A stretch of DNA of 64,000 nt from Ilyonectria destructans (taxonomy: Eukaryota; Ascomycota; Sordariomycetes; Hypocreales; Nectriaceae): NCBI GenBank assembly GCA_020740775.1, contig JAHEWK010000002.1, forward strand, positions 3,286,001-3,350,000, written 5' to 3'. Position 1 is the first letter of the stretch, and every line of letters begins with the position of its first letter. The translations under genes and the position numbers were made by a program. A model generated the notes under the pieces. That model had not been told where the DNA came from and made no database searches. It was given only the letters and a program-made list of their open reading frames with translations. Positions 44,231-55,409 of this stretch are shown here, piece by piece.

Positions 44231-46130
44231 TTAGAAGTAGGAGTCCATGAACATAAACCAGTCCATTCTCAGTGAAGAGAGGACGCGCTCGAAACTTTGG
44301 CTCGGGTTAGCTTCAGGTCTCGCACGTTTACCAGGGTGAGCTGCATACGTCCAACCAAACGCTTCCTGGCCGAGGACATCGTAAGCCAGACGTGGGATAT
44401 GAAGTCTCCATGAATTCAACCGGGTGATGGAGCCAGCTGGCGTGGGGACGAGTGCCAGTCCCCTCATAATTAACTCTACCGAGGAGATGTTGATGGTCGA
44501 AAACATAAAGATGGTGTCCCTGTCTATTGTGAGTCTGTTAGCAAAGGGGGTCCAATGGGCGGAGCGGGGGGACTGGAAGCTAACCGTGCAATGGGAGCTC
44601 GTAAGCCTTGCTGCCGATTATGCTATGCATTCTCTCGAGGAAAGCGATGCCAGCGATGTTGCCCTGGAGAACCCGGATAAGTTGGCGGTCCGTCAGGTCG
44701 TGGCCGTCTCCGCCGCTGAGGAGCAGGACGGCGCGCACGGTAGCGTAGACAGTGTCCAGGTTGCATCCGTGGACAAGAGCAATGCTGCAAATGGTCAAAA
44801 TGACCAAGGAAAAGAGAGAAGCGTATCGATCGTGACCCCTGAGGTAGCCCAGCCTAAAGAGGCAGGCTTGGAAGAAGAACTCCCAATTCATGGCGCGGCC
44901 AGCGTCCTGTGGCTCCAGGACGAGCATGCTCTGGCGGATGGCTTCGATTTGATTGTTGTCAGAGACGCCCGCGTTCCAGGCTCTCGGTCGCCGTGGAATG
45001 TGGCTCAGGAAGTTGACAGCGAAGAACTCCCTGACCTCCTCTGCTTGCTCTCTGGGGCCGTTCATACCCATGCCCGGGATGTATCTCATGGCCGAAGCGT
45101 GGTTTACGGCCACCGCCGGCGCTATGTTTACCCCCATGGCCGGGAGGTTGCGTACTGCCACCGCCGGCGCCATGTTCACTCCCATGGCTGCGTGGTTGTG
45201 TACTGCCACCGCCGGCGCCATGTTCACTCCCATGGCTGCGTGGTTGTGTACTGGCGCAGCCGGCACGTTGTTTACTCCCATGGGCGGGAGGTTGGCGATG
45301 TCAATGGCCTGGGCCTGTTGCTGTAGGCATGCTCCATAGCAAATGGGCGTATTGCAATCGCATGCAAAGTCGAAGTTAAAGATTTCGGCGTTTGCGGCGA
45401 CGGAGCCTTGTTCGTGGTGGTTGGCAGGGGAACTCTCGGGGTCGGCCACAGGTTGCAAGTTGGGCGCCGGCCCGTTGAGAGCATTCAGCTCGGTGTTGGT
45501 CGCATTGAGAACGTCCTCGTCTGAGTTTTGGGCTGGCTCCCGCTTGATGAATGTAGGGGTCGTCTCGGGTGCGACAGGAGTTGGCTGTGCGATAGGGGTA
45601 GGCTCTGCGATGGGAGCTTTCTCCGCAACAGGAGTTGGCTCCGGAGTCTTCTCCGCCATGACAACGTCGACCGGCTCGGACTTGACCACAGTGGATTGGT
45701 TGGACTGGGAAGCGGAGGCTACCATGGACTCGATGACTGCCGCCGGCTTGGATTTCAGACCAGAGGCCGGCTTCCAACCTGAGACCGGTTTGACGCCGGA
45801 GCGGGGCCCGGAGCGGGGCGCGTTGGGGAGCTTGCGCCGGGGTGCCCGTCGGGGTGGGTCTGCGGTGTCGGTGGTGTAGTTCGGGTTGATGACGGGATGG
45901 ACGTAGGCAAAGGAGATAGGAGTGTGGTCCGAGGGGGGCAATGGGGGAGTGGCGGGGGAAACGGGGGCATATTCGGGAAATCCGGGCTGAGGAAGAGTGA
46001 CGGAGGGATGGCCCGTCTCCTCGCGGTCTGGAGTGAGAGAGGGAAGGGATTCGAGAGGAGGGTACCTCTCGTCGAGGTTAGGGGGAGGGTCGGGGGAAGG
46101 GGATCCGTTTTCGAGGTTGGGTTGGAACAT
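44231..46130 (-). CDS. Unknown protein with 16-residue MGVN repeats
   Basis: Two exons, 44585-46130 and 44231-44523, separated by a 61-nt intron (donor GTTAGC, branch GCTAAC, acceptor ATAG), give 612 residues. Residues 1-240 are a Pro/Ser/Thr-rich disordered region including PEPTPVAEKAPIAEPTPIAQ-type repeats. A Cys-containing segment (FACDCNTPICYGACLQQQ) follows. Four repeats of about 16 residues built on AAMGVNMAPAVAVHNH come next, encoded by a 48-bp repeat. From about residue 385 a folded-looking domain starts (REFFAVNFLSHIPRRPRAWN). It has a hydrophobic segment SLFSLVILTICSIALVHG and ends RMDWFMFMDSYF. No family is recognised. The intron joins the domain cleanly, which supports expression. 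Confidence 0.7.
45100..45290. repeat. 48-bp coding minisatellite, four units
   Basis: Lies within the gene at 44231-46130. Two central units are identical at the DNA level and the outer two are diverged, so recent copying of 48-bp blocks is likely. The unit keeps the reading frame. Confidence 0.9.
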
Positions 46131-49100
46131 CTTTGCTGAACCGGGAGGTGGAGTGTTTTTTTTGGAGTATTGGTTTCGTGGACGATCGGGGAGGTGTTGG
46201 GCTGAGGGGGGACGAGACTGTTGTGAGACCGATAGAAATTAGCCACTGAGTTGAACAAGGACGAGCCAAGGAAGGAGGTGAGTACGAGACTTACTGAGAT
46301 GTGCGGGATCTCTGAATGCAGAGTGGGGGGGAGGGAAGGGGGGAGGCTTGATGTTGTGCTTGGTGTTGTGCCTGATGTTGTGCGTGGTGAAGGGCTCGGT
46401 GGTGAGCCTGGGGAGAATGTAGATGGTGGAGTGACGGTGATGTGATTCACGGTGAGGAACACGGTCGTGAGAGGAGAAGGAAGAAACGAGGAGAAGTGAG
46501 AGGTTCTTAAACTCATCGGCTCGAGGGCCAAAAGGACTTTGATTCTGTCTGCTACTTGTCTATGTTCCTCCTCGACCCGGGATCCATCAAACGGACTCAT
46601 TGCGTTTGGTCTCGCCTCGCCCGTAGCCGTCAAACAAAAACACAAATGTGCACATGGGCACAGCCATTCTGTCTCCCGTCTCCCGTGCGGTTTCCAGTTT
46701 CGGCTCGCGACAGGCAAACAATCATCAGCCCCCGACGCAGTGGTGTTTCTTTTCAGAAGTAATGACATCTGGGAGGGTGCGTGTGTGCGACAGCGGCGCC
46801 GACGCTGAGAGGCTCCGCGACATCAGGCTGCGGGCACTGGGCGAAATGGGGATTCAGCCACAGAGTCTGACTGAGGATGCCTGACTGGTCATTTCGCATG
46901 CGGTTTGCTGGTTTGCGTTGTGTCGGCATGAGACTGCCAGGCCGTGCCGCGAGACGGTCTGGATAGTGGCTTGCTAGGAGAGACAGATGCCTCGCTAGCT
47001 CTGCACCTGGGACCGGAGATGGATTCCAACTTTCCTTTTTCTGGCTGACTGACAGTCGCCGCTCAAGGGCAAAGCAAAAACATAGTAAGCTGGCTTGCAT
47101 TGGTGATCTTGTGCCGCTTGTCTCCTCGCAGCCTGGTCCCATCGAGAGATCGCTGGCCTGACACGTTGCACCCCCGCCGCTCCACTGCTCCACTGCCCCG
47201 CCGCCCCGCGATCGCCGGTCGCCCCACTCGCTCCCTGAGCAAACGGCCGAGTGGGGCGCTGGCCCGTTTGCTGCCGTGATCCAATTGAGGAAACAGGGAA
47301 GGCACCCAGCAAACGCCCCTGACGTGACGTGACTGACGCACTCCGCACGCACTGACCGTGCAGTCACCTCGCACTCACTTCTCTCAGACTCTCACACGCA
47401 ATACCCACACGCTCCACGCCCGTTTGTCGCTGTGCACCACCTGCCGCTGCGAGCCTGGCGCTGTGTACACTTGTCTCTGCGGGCCTGCAGCAAAAGACCG
47501 ATGGGTAAAGACAGACACGAAAACTAACGCCCTCGGTGGCGTGCGGCGGTGAGACGGAAGAGAATTGGCCGACGGGCGAGCACGTCGACACCCGCCGAAG
47601 CCTGAACTCGAGACAAGCAGCAACCCGCAGAAACAGGGCTTGGGCGGGGCTTGGCCTGTCCTGCCGCTCTCCTCCTCAGCCTGGTTTGTACCGCCATGAC
47701 CCTTTTGAGGGCTGATTGACTTGGACAGCGTCTCCCACAGTTGCTCTCCAGGGCCGTCGAGTCTCGCGAACAGTTCCAACTCTCGCAAGCGCCAACTAGA
47801 CCAACGCTCCAACGCGGTCGATTTTCCTGCTAACGAACGTTGGTTTTTAGTTTCGACTTATCAAGCTCTACGCCATGCTCTTCTTGTCTTGGGCTCGGGG
47901 GATGGGCCGTCCCGTCGATGATGGATCAGGCTCTGCGCGCTACTCTGAAGTACGTATCTTGGCCGAGAGACACCGCCATCAGCCGCTCGGCCTCGACGGC
48001 TCGGGCCCGGGCCAATCTAAGCAGTCATACGATGGTGTCCTCCTGCCACCGACCAGACTGAGCCGACCGTGCGCACGGGTTGAGACTGAGCGAATCCCCT
48101 CCAGGCCTCGCTCGTTTGGTCTCCTCATGCCCCCATGCCACCCATGCGCCGAAAACCCGGTCACAGGAAAGCAAACCTTAAAGGTTGATCTGGGAAATGC
48201 TACGACTCGGTGGCGCACACTCCCTAGCTGATCGGCCCAAACAGGGCCGTCGCAGTGGAGGGGGAGGTGAGACGCCAATCTTGATCGGCCAGGGTCATGC
48301 ACTGAGTGCGGCCACGCACTGTGTACAATACGACGTACATCCACGCCTCCGCGTTGTACCCAAGTCTCTCCCGGGCAGACAACCTGCCAAGCCACCGGGG
48401 CGGCGGGGGGAGTCACACGGGTGGAACATCCAAACGTGGGGAGCGACACGGCTGGACTCAACCCCCGTTTGACGCCATCACCAGTTGAAAAAGTCTCAGG
48501 ATTTTCTTCCGGTCCCAATGATCGTTTGTAATTTGCTTGTCCTCACCACGTATCCCCCGCTTGGACTCAAGCCTGCTACTGCTGTGCTGCCCGAAGATTT
48601 TCGGAGAGGGGGTGTCTCCATGTTGGATGCCGACTCAGGCTGGATGCCGCTCCTGATCCATCTTGATCCACCTGCCCAGACCAATGGCCAGACATCGATG
48701 GGCGCAGATGAGGAGGTTCATCCAGATCGGAGGCTCAGCATCGAGCACCCAAGATCCAGTTCCCAAGATCCTGGCTCCAGGGCAACTCCTCCAGATTGAG
48801 GCTCTCGGTCCACCTCCGGATTGCGGCTCTCGATCCACCGCCCCATCCAGGACGAGGGCTGTGATCACGGACTCTGTAATTACCGAGACCTCAAAACCAA
48901 GGCCTGTGATCAAAATACGCCGACAGGAATAACGCCATTGTAGTTCTACGACACCAGATTACCCACATAGCTCACACACTTCCCTGTGCAAGTCCAGTTA
49001 CCCGTCGCAAGGGGACGTACACCAAGTCGCAACACAACACTGACCGCTACCCGGGCTCAGCACAACGCCCTCCTCCCAATCTCCACCGGTGCTATTATTG

Positions 49101-49789
49101 TTGCCTCCCTCTCTCTCGGGGGGATGCACCATGCCGTTGCCGGCTTCGTATTGACAGCTTCGGGCACGAACGTACCCGATAAGACGGGAAGTGACAGGTC
49201 GGATGTGGAGGCCTGGCTGGAATACGAGCCCAGCTAGTCAACTACCCGTTTGCCTCACTTTTCTTCCGCCCGTCACATTGCTATTTTGGCGACCGCCTCA
49301 CGTACGACGGGAGCAGGAAGCCGTTTGCGCCCTTGTAACCATGTCACGGAATGAGTCACGACTCCGTCGAGGTCTTACTGGATGCCCATTGCCAGCTGAA
49401 ATGTAGTTTGCACCCGGGTGGGCGAACGAGGAGCATCCGTTGGAGACGATGACCATGGAGTTCTCCGTCTTTCGACACGACTGCATGGAGCAAACAGTCT
49501 CAGAGTTTAGAGTCGGTGGGCATTCGCGTTGAGACGCAGACGACTATTGACGGGTACTATGCGGAAGTAGATAGTGCAGAAAGCGGATCCACGGCAGACA
49601 TGGCATATGCCGCTGCCTGGATTGAGAAGTGCCGGTATGCCTCGTGGCAGACATGCAAACCACACTCAGTAGGGTTGATTGGGTGGTGGGCTGGAGAGCG
49701 TCTCCATTGCTACGAAGGGATATGCCTGCATGTTGAGCTTCGGTCTAGATCCACGACAGGTGGGCTGCATCTCGGTCGATCCAGACAGG
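46131..49789. other. Long intergenic stretch, no gene supported
   Basis: About 3.6 kb of GC-rich sequence with many overlapping open frames on both strands but no motif, no consistent intron pattern and no good start. The first few hundred bases are the promoter of the 46130 gene. The last part (49510-49790) may already be worn copies of the tandem array that follows. Confidence 0.4.
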
Positions 49790-50826
49790 ACGCGCTTTAT
49801 GCAAGCCGGAGGGGAAAGAGAATCGATTGCATAGCTGGTGGTCCAGGATGAACTGACACCGCTCTACCGTTTGTCTGCACGCCGGTCGCAAACGTAACCG
49901 GGTGCATGGTCGACGTGGAATGGCACGGACTGTCCGGTTTCTGCATGCCGGCTGGGAAGCAAACATTATGCAATGCATCATTGACTTCGTGGAGGATGTG
50001 TCGGTCAGAGAAGAAGCGGAATCAATTGCATAGGAGGCCTTGGAGGCCTAGAATGTAGGATGCGTCTGCCTGTTCGGTTGCCTGTCGGCTGGAGAGGAGG
50101 CAAAACCAAGTGCATCGGTGTCTCAGAATGCGCTTCGTATGATGTAATTTCCCGGATATTTTCCTGTCGGCTGGAGAAGAAGCAGAATGAATTGCATGGG
50201 AGTCTCAGAATGGGTCATGTGTCTTCCCATTGTTTGCCTGTCGGTCAGCGAAGAAGCGGAATCTATCGTATCGCAGTCTTCGGATGGGAGATGTATCTTC
50301 CCCTTCCCATTGGTTTGCCTGCCGGCTGGAGAAGAAGCAAAATCAATAGCGTAGCTAGCTTAGAATGAATGCCACTACTTTCTGACATGTCTGTACGTCG
50401 ACTGAAGAAGACCTGCACGTCACTGGTGAATAAACTGGATCAATTGTGTAGCTAGCCTAGAATGCATGTCTATGTTTCTCGGTGTGTCTGTACGTCGACT
50501 AGAGAAGAAGTTGGATCAAGGGCATCGCCGACTGAGAATGGACATCACTACTTTCCGACATGTCGGCACGTCACTGGAGAACAAACCGTATCAATCGCGT
50601 AGCTGGCTTAGAGTGAACGCCACTACTTGCCAACATGCCTGTACGCCGATCGAAAAAGAAGTTGCGTAGCTATCTTAGTGAATCCCACTACTTCCTGCGA
50701 CTTGTCTGTGGGCCGACTGGGGAAGAAGCTGGGCCAAGTGCATCGCCAACTTGGACGGAATGGCATTGTTTCCCGGCTGTGCCCAAGTCGGTCGGAGAAT
50801 CACAGAATCGAGTGCAAAATTGATTA
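49790..50826. repeat. Degenerate tandem array, about 14 units of about 77 bp
   Basis: A core close to TGYCGGCTGGAGAAGAAGC, then 6-10 bases, then AATCAATTGCATAGC recurs at about 49802, 49870, 49940, 50000, 50080, 50162, 50235, 50318, 50392, 50487, 50562, 50640, 50705 and 50783, with spacings of 65-95 bases. Between the cores lie related segments (CTTAGAATG-AATGCCACTACTTTC). Middle units share CGTCGACT variants where outer units have CGGCTGG, so there are at least two sub-families. Frames are closed in every phase, so it is not coding. Confidence 0.85.
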
Positions 50827-51376
50827 AAGGAGTGACAGTTTTTATTTTATCTATCTAATAAACGAAAGACGCCGAGTTGGCCATATAACTAGATCCAGCT
50901 AAACTATACCTTCGTGGATGGATGACTTCTGGTTCAATTTAGATGAAGCACCCATCGGCCCTGTAACAAGATGCCGCCCAAACTCAGACATAAGAAACCA
51001 TTTCCTTCGTGACTCAATTTTTTCCCCTTCTTCTTGCGTTTCGAGTTCCAATCCGCCCCATAGCAAGATACTCGTGCCCAGACAAATGAAGCCATGCCCA
51101 TGATGACTCGATCCTTTTTCCATTTCGACCAAATCCCAACCAGACCTCTAACAAGATACTCATGCCCAGACAAATGAAGCCATGCCCATGATGACTCGAT
51201 CGTTTTTTCCATCAGATCTCTGACAAGATATTCATGCCCAGACAAATGAAACCATGTCCTTGGAGACTTGCCTCTCCGTCTATCCCATACAGGTGAATCG
51301 TTCATCAACTCTACCAGCGCCATCACCTCCAAGCCCAGATTCTCGCACAGCCACTTAGCAGAGGTCGGCATTGTAT
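50827..51376. other. 3' flank of the 51377 gene, with three-copy repeat
   Basis: No independent gene. The reverse-strand frame 50934-51530 could be a C-terminal extension of the gene to the right if one more intron is used (see that gene). Otherwise this is its 3' UTR and spacer. Confidence 0.4.
51058..51262. repeat. Three-copy repeat of about 75-88 bp
   Basis: AAGATACTCATGCCCAGACA followed by AATGAAGCCATGCCCATGATGACTCG recurs at about 51065, 51151 and 51226 (the third shortened). On the reverse strand two copies encode HLSGHEYLVR in the same frame, while the first copy is in another frame. Confidence 0.85.
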
Positions 51377-53702
51377 TCACAGCCAAGGTGGAAATTGAGG
51401 TTTCGCCACCATCTCGTCTGTCGGCCAATCCTCGTTCCACCGCCGATTCCGGATATTCACCCGGTGTGCTGGCCTTCCTTTGAAGAAAAGCTCGAGTACA
51501 TGCTGCTCTTCTATGGGATAGCACTTCCAATTCTGAGCATTTTCGTGAAAGTGAGGTTCAAGGTCGCCGCAACTCATGAGTATTCCTGAGGTTAGGGGTG
51601 CGCCGTTGTCAGGGCCGAGTTCTCCATTGAAGCATAGCATCTTGGGATCCTGGAAGGTCTCGGGCTCGGGCATCTGCCCAACTCGATAGTCCCCTAACAT
51701 TCGTCTCACCCCGTTGTTGTAAGACACGACAAGGCATCGAAGAGTGCCGTTGCTGTAGCGATATATATCGAACGACCTGGCAAGGCAAAGGGGAGCAAAG
51801 GAGTAGTAAGGTGGGCTGTGATCCAAGTTGTCAAGAGCTCTTGTTGCAGAGTGATGCGCCCGAGAAACCTCAACACCGTTCCAGTAAGTGCCGATGAAGT
51901 CGACTGTTCCTCTTTCCCTCCTAGTGAAGAATAATTGCTTTGGGTGGCCCGTCACTTGGTGCGCGCGCCTCGGGTCGCATCTTCTCCCAATATTGACGGT
52001 GCCAGCACCCACCGTCTCGATCTGTTGCCTTGTTAGGGAATCGCACCATTCGCACAAGGGCCTTCTGATTAAAGATGGTACTCACCACCAACCTGGGGCA
52101 TCCGAGATCAGGACTCGTATCCCCCACCTGAATACTCATACCGCAAACATCCGTGTCTGACTCGGTAGGCAGGTACATGCAGACCAACGAATCCGCCGGA
52201 TAATCAAGGAGTGGCTGGACATACGAGGCCGGGCCTGCCTTTCTGTGCTGCTGGATGTCCACCAAGCCCTTGGCCGGATGGAACAAAAATGTGATTCCAA
52301 CTGTGTCTTCGAATTTGATTGAGAAGAAGCGGCATCTCGGGTTATTGGCATTGCCAAAGGTGGTGCAACCAGGATAGATGAACCGGGTTACGTCAAGTGT
52401 AGAGGGAGGTGTAGGGGTATCCCAAATCTGAAACCTAGGGCTGCCATTGATGATTTCCATGCGCGCCAGGCCATTCTAGAGATCGTCAACACTGCCATCG
52501 ACGCCCAGTGAGCAGGGGATTCACCATGAACTGCATTTCCACCTGCTTAGCATACGCGGCCGCTTCGATTACGATGAAGGCTTTGTTGTCAGTCCTTTCC
52601 GCCGACAAGGAGTCTTTTCGGTTGGGCTTGGCGATCCTTTCGATTTGGCATATGCCATATGCGTCAATGCTGATGCGGATATAAGGAGGGAAGGGAGCGT
52701 CATCTTCGGGGGTTGGTTCATCTTCGTCGGGGAGCGAATGAGGCGAAGGATGACCCTGTCCGCGTTTCCAATCTGGAAGTCGCGTGAGCGAGATGGATGT
52801 CAGAGGCCTAGGGCGCATCTGTTGCAGACAAGTGTACAAGTCCAACTGTCTGGCCAAGGTCCACTGAATCATCTCTTCGGACTGTTTGGCTTCCGGCTGG
52901 GTACGGGTTGGAATGGGAAAGTCGTCTGGCATGTCCTCGCATCCGATATTCGCCAACGCTGGGCTGAGTCGGGACTCGGTTTTGAAGAATTGCATCGGCG
53001 CATCTCTCCAGGGGGCTGACCAGGTGAGCAGCTGCCATAGGCCCTGGCGCATTCTGGGATGACTGTCGATCAATTCCAAGCCACTGATGCATTCAGGATG
53101 TGCCACGGCACACGCTGGCCAGGTTTGGCGTTCGGGGCACCACTCATTGACGCACTTGAGAAATGTCTGGCCCCGGAGCTTAACGTAGCGGTTAGCAGGA
53201 GTACTAGTGAAAAGTGGCTGGGGTGTGGGATTCCGTCTGTGGTCGGGGTGAATGGGGACCCGAGGTTCAAGCAGATTGTCGACAATGCCAGGAGAAGGCG
53301 TATCCATCAAGTAGTAGTTATTATTGACCCTCGGTGCAGGACCAGGGTGCACGACCAGGGATTCCAACAGGGCACTCCGGTCGAGGGACTCCATGCTTTG
53401 GCGTACTGTGATGGATGGCAAGGTCAGAACATGTACTTGGTTGGGTGTTTAGGAAGCAGATGCAACTTACTAACAATGACCTTCTGGCCGTCACGTAGGA
53501 ACATTTGGCCGCAGAGGGCGCAGTAATACCGGAGGTGAAGATGGGGGTAGACTTGTTTCTTCACCGTGGTCTTTTCTTCTTGGACGCAGTTAGAGGCCCC
53601 GTCCAGGTTGCAAGAAGACGAGGCGACGGTTGTCGGGGGGCGGGCGCGGAAGGTGAAGGCGGTCTCGTCCATGTTGAACTCATTCATTTTGGAAGAAGAC
53701 AT
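51377..53702 (-). CDS. Large unknown fungal protein
   Basis: Four exons, 53471-53702, 52525-53405, 52009-52475 and 51377-51920, give 707 residues. It starts MSSSKMNEFNMDETAF. A short segment with YYCALCGQMFLRDGQKVIV carries a C-x-x-C, and CVNEWCPERQ a second Cys pair, so a small zinc site is possible near the N-terminus. The middle contains FPPYIRISIDAYGICQIERI, and the C-terminal half is beta-rich (RFFSIKFEDTVGITFLFHP, CYPIEEQHVLELFFKGRP). The donor of the third intron (GG|GTGCTG) is weak, but a stronger GTGGGT three bases upstream gives the wrong frame. An alternative end exists: splicing from GTGGCG at about 51403 to TGCTAAG at about 51350 would replace the last 9 residues by the HLSGHEYLVR repeat region. 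No family is recognised. Confidence 0.65.
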
Positions 53703-55409
53703 GTCGAGGGAGGTTGAGTTGAAGGAAACTAAAGATAGGTTCAAAGTTCCGGGGGGGAGTGTAGCGTGAGTGGTGGAGGCTTGGGAAGTGAGTAAGTGAG
53801 AGTGTATAGGGTAGGTGTGTAGGGTAAGTGAAGCAGGTGAGGTAAGTACGCAAGGTGAGTGAGTGAGTGAGTGAGGTGAGGAGTAGCACGCGTTGTAGGA
53901 CTATCAAAACAGGATGTCTCCCTTATTAATGGCGAGCCTACTTGCTACATGAAATAGCTGAGCTGCGTAAACAAAACTAGGCTCTAGCTTGTTGGATTGA
54001 CGTCCAGCGAATAAGAATGCACCGGTCCAAAAAATCGAGACTTTTACTCTGCGCATCTAAGCCAGGGGCCAATCAGGGGTTGTGGCCAAGACCGGGGAAA
54101 ACACCAGAGAGATTTACAAGTGCCTACTCATGCATATCATTGCAGGCGACCAATGGGAGGTGCTAGGTGCTGCCACTAGTGCATCGCTCGATGCTACTCG
54201 ACGCCGAGTTGGTAACGCACAGCCCAACGTCCAACATGTACATGGGTGCGGACGTCTAGAGTGGTCCGGTAGTTCCTTTTTGCTGCACTTGACGGTTTAC
54301 ATGCGCGCCGAGATAGGACCAGACGCACCGAGATGCATCAGGCTGAGACATGGTCCAATCACATCCATGGCGGAGTGAAGGAGGAATGGCATCCATGGCT
54401 CCCCAGGTGTACAAGTCGGACAAATCAGGCTGAGACATGGCTCTATCACCTCCATGGCGGAGTAAAGGAGACAAGGCATCCTTGGTGTCTATGGCTTCCT
54501 TGGTATCCATGGCTCCTGGCTGGCTTCTACGATGTGTACAAGTCTGACACATTAGGCTGAGACATGCCCCCCTCACCTCCGTGGCGGAGTGAAGGAGGCA
54601 ATGGCATCCTCGGTGTCTACGCCCAAGTATCTATCTTGTCTCCATGTCCCGTCCTTGGTCTCGCCCTCCACGCCCACTCCATCTGTGGGGGTTCACTCGG
54701 CCGTTTGATCTAGAACCCGCCGACCTGACCCGACCCGGCAGGATGGCGGATGAGGGGGCCCTGTCCTCTGCGTGCGCCATGTTCCACGCCCTATCTGCCG
54801 GCTGTTGGGCGTCCTATCACGCCGTCGCAGCGCCCCCGTCGCCAGCCAAAGGTGCGCTGTCAGCACACCACTGTCGCAGCGGGCTGTCAAGATCCCAGAG
54901 TTTAGCTCCCGTGCACTAAATCCGACGTCGTAGCGGGTTCTTGGCACTGCACAGACGGCACAGCGCCCTAGTGGCAGCACCAATCGCCAGGGGGCTTATG
55001 GGGCGTTTCCCCCATCGTTGCCCCCATCGTTGCCCCCCTCGTTCCCCTCTGCCTCCCCGTTTCCCCTCTCCTCCCTCCTTCTTCCAGGGCCTCTCCAGGG
55101 CTCTCTAGCACTCCCCAGCACTCACCGGCCCCCGATCAGTCCCCCCACACCGCCTATCTGTCATCCGATGACTCCACCATTCCGACCTCCGCGCCGCCAC
55201 TGATCCACCCGACCTCTACTTCGCAGTACTACTTTCTAACATTCAGGGATCCCACTTACTTGCTTTCTGCCCCTCCAGCTTCGTATGTGCACATTTCTCC
55301 CGGTCTGCGTCTTCCCTTCTTTTCTCAATTGTCAGCCACTGTCTCGGCCTCTTCGGCCTCCTCCCCGTTGTCATATCTCCCAAAGCCTCTCCGTCACCGG
55401 GCGTACCGG
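53703..55409. other. Intergenic with repeats, no gene supported
   Basis: Directly upstream of the 53702 gene is a GTGAG/GTAAG-rich run (53785-53882, including four GTGA units). The three-unit repeat at 54340-54625 lies here too. From 54990 to 55150 the forward strand is C/T-rich with CCCCCATCGTTG copies. Open frames are by-products of these. Confidence 0.45.
54340..54625. repeat. Three diverged tandem units of about 85-125 bp
   Basis: Each unit begins AGGCTGAGACATG (54340, 54429, 54554), continues with CACCTCCATGGCGGAGTGAA and a GGCATCC segment, and the first two end with GTGTACAAGTC-GACA. The middle unit has an extra ATGGCTTCCTTGGTATCC block. Confidence 0.85.

Noticed and set aside
44424..45879. 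Forward frames of 300 and 178 codons opposite the 44231-46130 gene
   Set aside because: Antisense reading of a Pro/Ala-rich, repeat-containing coding region; no introns or motifs of their own.
49790..50826. CRISPR-like array
   Set aside because: The repeats are imperfect, spacers are related to each other and the organism is a fungus; it is a degenerate tandem array.
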